Assembly (NCBI RefSeq): GCF_000025565.1
Contig: NC_014121.1
Span: forward strand, 4,798,216 to 4,862,215
DNA from: Enterobacter cloacae subsp. cloacae ATCC 13047
GTDB lineage: Bacteria; Pseudomonadota; Gammaproteobacteria; Enterobacterales; Enterobacteriaceae
Reading direction: 5' to 3'
DNA length: 64,000 bases
Part shown: positions 57,513 to 64,000 of the stretch, one piece after another
Position numbering within the stretch: the first letter of the stretch is position 1
How the letters are laid out: every line of letters starts with the position of its first letter
Notes under the pieces: generated by a model
Databases searched by the model: none
The model's input: only the letters and a program-made list of their open reading frames with translations
Told to the model about the DNA's origin: nothing
Program-made: the position numbers and the translations under genes

Positions 57513-58517
57513 CTACGGCTTACCCACAAACCCAATCGCTTCGTACACCGCTTTCAGGGTTTCTGACGCGCGCGCGCTGGCTTTTTCAGCGCCCTCTTTC
57601 ATCACCTTCTGCAGGAAGGCTTCATCGTTACGGTAGCGGTGATAACGCTCCTGCAGCTCGGTCAGCATACCGGAAACGGCATCCGCCACTTCGCCTTTCA
57701 GGTGGCCGTACATCTTGCCTTCAAAGTGCTGTTCCAGCTCAGGAATGCTCTGGCCGGTCACACCGGAGAGGATATCCAGCAGGTTGGAGACCCCCGCTTT
57801 GTTCTGCACATCGTAGCGCACAACAGGCGGCTCGTCGGAGTCGGTCACGGCACGCTTGAGCTTTTTAACCACAGATTTCGGATCTTCCAGCAGGCCGATA
57901 ACGTTGTTGCGGTTATCGTCAGACTTGGACATCTTTTTGGTCGGCTCCAGCAGCGACATCACGCGTGCACCGGATTTTGGAATAAATGGCTCTGGCACTT
58001 TGAACACTTCGCCATACAGGGCGTTAAAGCGCTGGGCGATATCACGGCTCAGCTCCAGGTGTTGCTTCTGGTCTTCACCCACCGGCACCTGGTTAGTCTG
58101 ATACAGCAGAATGTCAGCCGCCATCAGCACCGGATAGTCAAACAGACCGGCGTTAATGTTCTCGGAATAGCGCGCGGATTTATCCTTGAACTGCGTCATA
58201 CGGCTCAGTTCACCAAAGTAGGTGTAGCAGTTCAGCGCCCAGCCAAGCTGTGCATGCTCCGGCACGTGAGACTGAACGAAGATGGTGCTCTTTTCAGGAT
58301 CGATCCCGCAGGCCAGATAGAGCGCCAGGGTGTCCAGCGTGGCTTTACGCAGCTTCTCAGGATCCTGCCGGGCGGTAATAGCATGCAGATCCACAATGCA
58401 GTAAATGCAATGGTAGTCATCCTGCATGCTAACCCATTGACGTAACGCACCCATGTAGTTACCAATGGTCAATTCACCTGACGGCTGGGCGCCACTAAAA
58501 ACGATGGGCTTAGTCAT
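57513..58517 (-). CDS. trpS: TrpS, tryptophanyl-tRNA synthetase
   Basis: Class Ic synthetase of 334 residues. The HIGH-like motif is [17 protein letters not shown] (about 9-25), and the KMSKS motif is [12 protein letters not shown] (about 194). It is the last gene of the dam-rpe-gph-trpS run; its start overlaps the gph stop by 8 bases. In E. coli the frl and yhfS-Z genes lie between yhfL and trpS; here they are adjacent. Confidence 0.98.
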   Translation of the reverse strand: MTKPIVFSGAQPSGELTIGNYMGALRQWVSMQDDYHCIYCIVDLHAITARQDPEKLRKATLDTLALYLACGIDPEKSTIFVQSHVPEHAQLGWALNCYTYFGELSRMTQFKDKSARYSENINAGLFDYPVLMAADILLYQTNQVPVGEDQKQHLELSRDIAQRFNALYGEVFKVPEPFIPKSGARVMSLLEPTKKMSKSDDNRNNVIGLLEDPKSVVKKLKRAVTDSDEPPVVRYDVQNKAGVSNLLDILSGVTGQSIPELEQHFEGKMYGHLKGEVADAVSGMLTELQERYHRYRNDEAFLQKVMKEGAEKASARASETLKAVYEAIGFVGKP

Positions 58518-59271
58518 TTTTCAATTCCTGATGTTCACTGTATGAAAGCCCGAGTGCGGGCAACAAATCTTTGAAGCGATCGAACACGACGTCCGGCTCA
58601 CTCAGGGTAATGGCCTCACCGTAGTTGTAGCCATAGGTTAACCCCACGGAGGGACAACCCGCCGCTCTGGCAGCCAGAATATCATTGCGTGAATCACCGA
58701 CAAAGAGCAGCTCGGCAGGTGTTAAGGATAATTTTCCTGCCACCAGCAATAGCGGTTCCGGGTGCGGCTTTTTATTCTGTACGTCATCACCGCCCACAAT
58801 CACGGTGAAGTATTTCGCGATATCCAGCGCGTCCAGCAATGGCGCAACAAACGGCGTCGGCTTGTTGGTAACCAGCCCCAGCGGAATGCCTTTCGCATGC
58901 AGCGCGCTCAGCGTTTCCTTCACGTCCGGGAACAGGAAGCTGCCTTCTTCAACGGTTTCTTCGTAGAAACGGTCAAACAGTTTGCGCAGAATCCGTAGCT
59001 GTTCTTCCTGCGGGATATCCGCGTGATCAACGCTCGGTTTACCCTGTGCGGAACGTTGTGACGCACGCTCCTGGCGAGCCCACGTCAGGGCGCGCTCCAT
59101 CAGGACATCTGCGCCATTACCAATCCACGTCACGACGCGATCTTCGCCCGCGACAGGCAGTTCAAGGGCGTACAGCGCCTGGTCGACGGCGCTCGTTAAG
59201 CCCGGCGCGCTGTCGACCAGCGTGCCATCGAGGTCAAATGCAATACCCCGGGTTGCCTGCAATTTATCCAT
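58510..59271 (-). CDS. gph: Gph, phosphoglycolate phosphatase
   Basis: HAD-family phosphatase that removes 2-phosphoglycolate formed in DNA repair. It is 253 residues: nucleophile motif [11 protein letters not shown] (about 12-22), a cap domain, the Ser/Thr motif LVTNKP, the Lys in KPHPEPLLL and acidic motif [16 protein letters not shown]. It overlaps rpe and trpS by 8 bases each. Confidence 0.97.
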   Translation of the reverse strand: MDKLQATRGIAFDLDGTLVDSAPGLTSAVDQALYALELPVAGEDRVVTWIGNGADVLMERALTWARQERASQRSAQGKPSVDHADIPQEEQLRILRKLFDRFYEETVEEGSFLFPDVKETLSALHAKGIPLGLVTNKPTPFVAPLLDALDIAKYFTVIVGGDDVQNKKPHPEPLLLVAGKLSLTPAELLFVGDSRNDILAARAAGCPSVGLTYGYNYGEAITLSEPDVVFDRFKDLLPALGLSYSEHQELKND

Positions 59272-59941
59272 GACTTACCTTCGCCAGCTCGCGGCGCATT
59301 TCATCTATAACTTTTTTGTAATCCGGTTGGTCGAAAATTGCCGAACCGGCAACGAACATATCCGCGCCCGCAGCCGCAATTTCGCCAATGTTATTCACCT
59401 TCACGCCACCATCCACTTCCAGACGGATGTCATAGCCGGACTCATCAATACGACGGCGCACTTCACGCAGTTTATCGAGCGTGTGAGGAATGAATGACTG
59501 CCCGCCAAAGCCCGGGTTAACGGACATCAGCAAGATAACGTCCAGCTTATCCATCACATAGTCGAGATAGCTCAGCGGCGTTGCCGGGTTAAAGACCAGG
59601 CCCGCTTTACAGCCGTTTTCTTTAATCAGCTGCAGCGTGCGGTCAACGTGTTCAGACGCTTCCGGGTGAAAAGTAATGATACTGGCGCCCGCCGCGGCAA
59701 AATCAGGCACGATGCGGTCAACCGGTTTCACCATCAGATGGACGTCAATGGGCGCGGTAATACCGTAGTTACGCAGCGCCTTGAGCACCATGGGGCCAAT
59801 GGTCAGATTAGGAACGTAGTGGTTATCCATAACGTCGAAATGTACGACATCCGCACCCGCGGCGAGCGCGTTAGCAGTGTCCTCACCCAGGCGGGCAAAA
59901 TCGGCCGACAGAATTGAGGGAGCAATCAAAAACTGTTTCAT
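59264..59941 (-). CDS. rpe: Rpe, ribulose-5-phosphate 3-epimerase
   Basis: Pentose-phosphate TIM-barrel metalloenzyme of 225 residues. Signatures are [24 protein letters not shown] and [16 protein letters not shown]. The start at 59941 ([15 protein letters not shown]) gives the E. coli length; an ATG-like codon two residues upstream is not needed. Confidence 0.98.
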   Translation of the reverse strand: MKQFLIAPSILSADFARLGEDTANALAAGADVVHFDVMDNHYVPNLTIGPMVLKALRNYGITAPIDVHLMVKPVDRIVPDFAAAGASIITFHPEASEHVDRTLQLIKENGCKAGLVFNPATPLSYLDYVMDKLDVILLMSVNPGFGGQSFIPHTLDKLREVRRRIDESGYDIRLEVDGGVKVNNIGEIAAAGADMFVAGSAIFDQPDYKKVIDEMRRELAKVSHG

Positions 59942-59982
59942 CCGCATCTCCTTGAAATGTGTTTACCGGCGGGCAAAACGGC

Positions 59983-60795
59983 TCAGGGGCGATAAAGAGC
60001 CAGGAGTTCGTCCACCTTTTTACGTGTGCCGCCGTTGCTGCTAATGCTACGCCGCACTTTGACCTGAAAATGCTTCGCGGCTTTGTACCATTCGCGCGTA
60101 TCAGGGGTATCGTGATTCGAAATTAACACCGGAATTCTTTTGCTGACCAGCTTTTCCGCCATCTCCGCCAGACGGGCCTGCTCGGCCGGACTGAAGCTGT
60201 TGGTGTGATAGGCGGTAAAATTCGCCGTCGCAGACAGCGGGGCGTAAGGCGGATCGCAGTAAACCACCGAGTCTACCCCCGCCAGTTCCATACACTCTTC
60301 ATATGAGAGGCAGTGGAATTCTGCATTCTGCGCTTTTTCAGCAAAGTGATACAGCTCGTCCTGCGGGAAGTAAGGGCGCTTATAGCGGCCAAACGGCACG
60401 TTGAATTCCCCACGCAGATTATACCGGCACAGGCCGTTGTAACCATGGCGGTTGAGATAGAGGAACAACAGTGCCCGACGGAACGGATCCTGGCTCTGGT
60501 TAAACTCAGTGCGCAGCTGGTAGTAAACATCCGGATGATTGTTCTCGGGCGTAAACAGCTTGCGCGCCTCTTCCACATACTCATCGGTACGCAGTTTGAC
60601 GATGTTATAGAGGCTGATGAGATCGCTGTTGATATCCGCCAGGATATAACGAGAAAAATCGGTGTTCAGGAACACCGATCCTGCGCCCACAAAGGGCTCG
60701 ATAAGACACTCGCCTTTAGGCAGGTGCTTTTTAATATCATCAAGCAGGGGGTATTTCCCCCCTGCCCATTTCAGAAAAGCGCGATTTTTTTTCAT
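59983..60795 (-). CDS. dam: Dam, DNA adenine-N6 methyltransferase (GATC)
   Basis: Orphan methylase guiding mismatch repair, replication timing and some promoters, and in IS10-type elements transposition. It is 270 residues. The AdoMet motif is FLKWAGGKYPLLDD (about 7-20) plus EPFVGAGSVF, catalytic motif DPPYAPL (about 181), and target-recognition hairpin RYNLRGEFNVPFGRYKRPYF. It is 8 residues shorter at the C-terminus than E. coli Dam. Confidence 0.98.
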   Translation of the reverse strand: MKKNRAFLKWAGGKYPLLDDIKKHLPKGECLIEPFVGAGSVFLNTDFSRYILADINSDLISLYNIVKLRTDEYVEEARKLFTPENNHPDVYYQLRTEFNQSQDPFRRALLFLYLNRHGYNGLCRYNLRGEFNVPFGRYKRPYFPQDELYHFAEKAQNAEFHCLSYEECMELAGVDSVVYCDPPYAPLSATANFTAYHTNSFSPAEQARLAEMAEKLVSKRIPVLISNHDTPDTREWYKAAKHFQVKVRRSISSNGGTRKKVDELLALYRP

Positions 60796-60862
60796 GCTGA
60801 CTAACTGATTACACCTTCTCCGGCTGTGGAGAAAGCTCCGACAGCATCCTGCGCTTTAAACA

Positions 60863-62164
60863 TTACTTAAGATCGGCCTGAACCTGATGAATGGGCTTCG
60901 CCCACGGGTTTTTCGCCTGAACGTCTGCTGGCAGTGTCGCCACGGCACGTTTCGCTTCATCTTTAGAAGCATACACACCGCTCACCAGCACATACCACGG
61001 CTGCCCGTTACGGGTCGTCTGATAAACCACGTAGTTTTTCAGATTCGATTTCTTCGCCCAACCGTTGAGGTTGTCATAGTTGGACGAACTGCTCAGCTGC
61101 AGCGTGTAGTTACTGGATGGCGCAGATTTCAGTGAACCGACGTTACCCGTCGTTTTACCGGTTGTGCCAGCCGATGCAGTGGCGGTTGCAGCTGGAGCCG
61201 TTGTCGCCGCAGGTGCAGTGGTGGTGGCCGTGGCTTTCGGTGCAGTCTGCGTCACTGGCGCTTTTGCGGGCTCGCTTGCCGCAGCGGTTTCAGTCCGTTT
61301 CGGCTGCGCCGGGGTCGCTTTGACTTCTGGTGCTTTTACCACAGCCTGAGGTTTGGTTTCACGCTTAGGTTCAATGACCGCCTGCTTACGTTCCTGACGT
61401 GGTGCAGTCTGAGTCTGACGCGGCTTGCTTTCCGTTGCTGCGGTTTGTGGCTGAGCGTTGCCACCGCGAACAGGCGCAACGGTTGCAGGTTCAGTTGGCA
61501 GCGTAGAATTCACCACGACGTTATCCACCTGCTGCTGGTTTTGCGGCTGCATCAGCGCATTGTTCAGATCGCCCTGAACTTCTACACGCTGCTGGCCTTC
61601 TGGCGTGGCAGGTGCCTGATTCTGAGCGGGGGTAGAAGAGACTGGCGGCAGGGAAACATCCTGCGGCGTCGTTGTGTTACTGGCGGTCTGCTCTGCGGAG
61701 GTGGTCCCCGGCGCTGGCTGTGCACCATTTGCCTGATCTGCCGCATCGTTACCGGAGAGGTTGATGCTCTTCTCAGTGGAAGCCGTTTGCTCGCCAGAAT
61801 TCGTGGAAGGCGCTTTCAGCGCGGAGCCAATGCCGACAATCAGCAGCACAAGCACCAGAACGCCCAGTCCCATCATGATGTACTGGCGGGAGGCCGGTTT
61901 CTGCGCGGCCGCTTTTTTACGTTTACGCGGGCGACGCTCTACTGGCTCTTCGTCCATTGAATCTTCTTCGGACTCATAATCCTCTTCTTCTCGCTCATCA
62001 CGCGCATTGCGGCTACGTGAAGGGCGACGATCGTCTGCATCCAGATCAACATCGTCAAAGTTGATCTGCGGCTCGTTATCACGTTCTGAAGATTGACGAG
62101 AACGACCAGTACGACGATCGCTGGGATCGGGTTTCAGCTCGTCTTCTGGTTTGAATTCATCCAT
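60863..62164 (-). CDS. damX: DamX, SPOR-domain cell-division protein
   Basis: Bitopic inner-membrane protein recruited to the septal ring. It is 433 residues: an acidic/Arg-rich cytoplasmic region (1-90), one membrane helix (about 95-116), and a long Ala/Thr/Pro/Gln-rich periplasmic linker (about 120-350, low complexity). A C-terminal SPOR domain (about 353-433, [20 protein letters not shown]) binds denuded glycan. It lies 67 bases upstream of dam. Confidence 0.97.
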   Translation of the reverse strand: MDEFKPEDELKPDPSDRRTGRSRQSSERDNEPQINFDDVDLDADDRRPSRSRNARDEREEEDYESEEDSMDEEPVERRPRKRKKAAAQKPASRQYIMMGLGVLVLVLLIVGIGSALKAPSTNSGEQTASTEKSINLSGNDAADQANGAQPAPGTTSAEQTASNTTTPQDVSLPPVSSTPAQNQAPATPEGQQRVEVQGDLNNALMQPQNQQQVDNVVVNSTLPTEPATVAPVRGGNAQPQTAATESKPRQTQTAPRQERKQAVIEPKRETKPQAVVKAPEVKATPAQPKRTETAAASEPAKAPVTQTAPKATATTTAPAATTAPAATATASAGTTGKTTGNVGSLKSAPSSNYTLQLSSSSNYDNLNGWAKKSNLKNYVVYQTTRNGQPWYVLVSGVYASKDEAKRAVATLPADVQAKNPWAKPIHQVQADLK

Positions 62165-62256
62165 TTAACACCCCACTCAAAGGCTTATGCCAACGACTTT
62201 GCATTTCGCCTGAAGCTAAACGACCACCGGTAACAGTGGCCTGACCTTTCTAGTTG

Positions 62257-63345
62257 TTACGCCTGCTGACAATCAGCGATAGCGCCAAGAACGACATCGT
62301 GCGGCACTCCGCCGCGCACTTCACTCTTCCCTATTGCAAGCGGGAGTACAAGACGCATCTCACCTGCCAATACTTTTTTATCGCGCATCATGTGGGGTAA
62401 ATACGCTTGCGCCGACATCTCCTGCGGCCCGGTTACCGGCAAGCCAGCACGTTCCAGCAGTGCGATGATACGTGCCGTCTCTTCCGGTTTGAACTGACCC
62501 AGACGTTCGGAGGTACGGGCAGCCATCACCATGCCAGCAGCGACAGCTTCACCGTGGAGCCAGTTTCCGTAACCCATTTCGGCTTCAATCGCGTGGCCAA
62601 ACGTATGCCCAAGATTCAGTAAAGCACGTAAGCCCGTTTCACGCTCGTCTGCTGCAACAACTTCTGCTTTCAGCTCACAACAACGGCGAATGCAGTATGC
62701 CAGTTTAGCCTCATCCAGGCGCAGCAGCGCATCCATATTCTCTTCCAGCCAGTTAAAGAACTCGCCGTCGAGAATAATGCCGTATTTGATCACTTCAGCC
62801 AGGCCAGAGGCCAGTTCGCGTGCTGGCAGGGTTTTCAGACAGTCGAGATCCACCACCACCGAAGCAGGCTGGTAGAACGCGCCAATCATGTTTTTGCCGA
62901 GCGGATGGTTGACCGCGGTTTTGCCGCCAACGGAAGAGTCGACCTGAGACAGTAAGGTGGTCGGAATCTGAATAAAACGGACACCACGTTGATAGCTTGC
63001 TGCCGCAAAGCCCGTCAGATCGCCCACAACACCGCCGCCGAGAGCAAGCAGTGTCGTATCGCGACCATGGGGTTTTTGCAGCAATGCGGTAAAGACGGTA
63101 TCCAGTACCGTCAGGCTTTTATACTGCTCGCCATCGGGCAGAATTACACTGTCGACCTTCACGCCCGCCTGCTCAAGCAGGTGGCGAACGCGGTCAAGAT
63201 AAAGCGGAGCCAGCGTCTCATTGGTGACCAGCATCGCCTGATCACCCGCTTTCAGTGGTAAAAAGGAAGCTGGGTCGTTAAACAAACCAGCCGCGATGGT
63301 GATAGGGTAACTACGTTCCCCGAGAGTAACTGTAATCCTCTCCAT
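62257..63345 (-). CDS. aroB: AroB, 3-dehydroquinate synthase
   Basis: Second shikimate-pathway enzyme, NAD- and Zn-dependent. It is 362 residues with [42 protein letters not shown] and the zinc His in [12 protein letters not shown]. It lies 57 bases after aroK in the aroK-aroB-damX-dam-rpe-gph-trpS superoperon. Confidence 0.98.
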   Translation of the reverse strand: MERITVTLGERSYPITIAAGLFNDPASFLPLKAGDQAMLVTNETLAPLYLDRVRHLLEQAGVKVDSVILPDGEQYKSLTVLDTVFTALLQKPHGRDTTLLALGGGVVGDLTGFAAASYQRGVRFIQIPTTLLSQVDSSVGGKTAVNHPLGKNMIGAFYQPASVVVDLDCLKTLPARELASGLAEVIKYGIILDGEFFNWLEENMDALLRLDEAKLAYCIRRCCELKAEVVAADERETGLRALLNLGHTFGHAIEAEMGYGNWLHGEAVAAGMVMAARTSERLGQFKPEETARIIALLERAGLPVTGPQEMSAQAYLPHMMRDKKVLAGEMRLVLPLAIGKSEVRGGVPHDVVLGAIADCQQA

Positions 63346-63402
63346 GACGCGACATCCACCTTTAATGCTTTTACCCGCAGGCGAGTGTATATAAAGCCAG
63401 AA

Positions 63403-63924
63403 TCAGTTGCTTTCCAGCATATGAATAATCTGGTTTGCAACCACTTTAGCGCTCTGATCATCAGTACGAATGGTCACATCAGCAATCTCTTCGTACAGAG
63501 GATTGCGTTCATCGGCCAACGCTTCCAGAACTTCGCGTGGTGGCGTTTCAACCTGCAGCAGCGGGCGCTTTTTATCGCGCTGCGTACGTGCCAGCTGTTT
63601 TTCAATGGTCGTCTCAAGATAGACCACTACGCCACGGGCGGAGAGACGGTTGCGGGTTTCGCGAGATTTTACAGAACCGCCGCCGGTCGCCAGCACGATG
63701 CCCTGTTTTTCCGTGAGTTCGTTGATCACTTTTTCTTCTCGGTCACGGAAACCTTCTTCGCCTTCTACATCGAAGACCCAGCCCACATCAGCTCCGGTTC
63801 GTTTCTCAATCTCTTGATCAGAATCGTAAAATTCCATATTGAGTTGTTGAGCTAACTGACGCCCAATAGTGCTTTTGCCGGCACCCATAGGCCCAACCAG
63901 AAAGATATTGCGTTTCTCTGCCAT
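63403..63924 (-). CDS. aroK: AroK, shikimate kinase I
   Basis: Phosphorylates shikimate at the 3-hydroxyl. It is 173 residues, with Walker [13 protein letters not shown] (about 11-22), shikimate-binding [11 protein letters not shown] and [12 protein letters not shown]. The start at 63924 ([11 protein letters not shown]) gives the E. coli length; the frame stays open upstream to the window edge without a family match. Bases 63925-64000 are therefore treated as upstream leader; no hofQ end is recognisable in them. Confidence 0.97.
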   Translation of the reverse strand: MAEKRNIFLVGPMGAGKSTIGRQLAQQLNMEFYDSDQEIEKRTGADVGWVFDVEGEEGFRDREEKVINELTEKQGIVLATGGGSVKSRETRNRLSARGVVVYLETTIEKQLARTQRDKKRPLLQVETPPREVLEALADERNPLYEEIADVTIRTDDQSAKVVANQIIHMLESN

Positions 63925-64000
63925 TTTTTCGGTACTACTAAGACTATTCGTTAATGGTAATCCCCGCTTCGCAGACACCCGGCGTAGCAGGACATGAACT

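Noticed and set aside
57639..58445. 268-codon plus-strand frame opposite trpS
   Set aside because: Shadow frame; TrpS motifs and operon context support the minus strand.
61150..61800. Short plus-strand frames opposite the damX linker
   Set aside because: Products of the Ala/Thr/Pro low-complexity linker; no coding support.
63925..64000. Possible 3' end of hofQ
   Set aside because: None of the three minus-strand frames resembles the HofQ C-terminus; treated as the aroK leader.

Overview
This window is a chromosomal segment of a member of the Enterobacteriaceae. It is most likely Enterobacter or a close relative (Lelliottia, Kosakonia, Klebsiella). The gene order follows the trkA-to-aroK arc of the E. 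coli chromosome almost gene for gene, and most proteins are near-identical to E. coli K-12 as I recall them. An E. coli or Salmonella assignment is argued against by a complete malonate decarboxylase operon, a cytosine deaminase gene beside nirB, and the lack of the gsp, chiA and frl/yhfS-Z blocks.

Layout. 1-2.6 kb: end of trkA, mscL, then arfA, zntR and yhdN on the minus strand. 2.7-16.4 kb: the whole ribosomal protein superoperon on the minus strand (S10, spc and alpha operons, including secY and rpoA), with its leader, promoters and terminators. 16.7-18 kb: a lone short prepilin peptidase (hopD-like), bfr and bfd. 18.1-24.4 kb: the str operon (rpsL, rpsG, fusA, tufA) preceded by yheO-tusDCB; tufA carries two single-base insertions. 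24.6-31.2 kb: fkpA, slyX, slyD, yheV, kefB, kefG and yheS. 31.2-39.3 kb: mdcR plus mdcABCDEFGH, which encode malonate uptake, malonate decarboxylase and synthesis of its special prosthetic group. This block sits between yheS and yheT, which are neighbours in E. coli. 39.5-43.4 kb: yheT, yheU, prkB, a complete 1280-bp IS4-family (IS10-group) element inside a palindromic intergenic repeat, and yhfA. 43.7-51.1 kb: crp, yhfK, argD, pabA, a fused yhfG-fic gene, ppiA and tsgA. 51.1-57.4 kb: codA, nirB, nirD, cysG (no nirC between nirD and cysG) and the small lipoprotein gene yhfL. 57.5-64 kb: trpS, gph, rpe, dam, damX, aroB and aroK on the minus strand.

Most of the window is conserved core: translation, secretion, K+ efflux control, nitrite and siroheme metabolism, the aromatic pathway and Dam methylation. 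The accessory content is the mdc island, the IS element and codA. The points most worth following up are the in-frame yhfG-fic fusion (antitoxin head on a toxin body), the doubly frameshifted tufA, the absent nirC, and the IS10-like control features of the IS. I did not find a clearly new multi-gene system. Functions are assigned from remembered family knowledge and motif reading; no database search was run.
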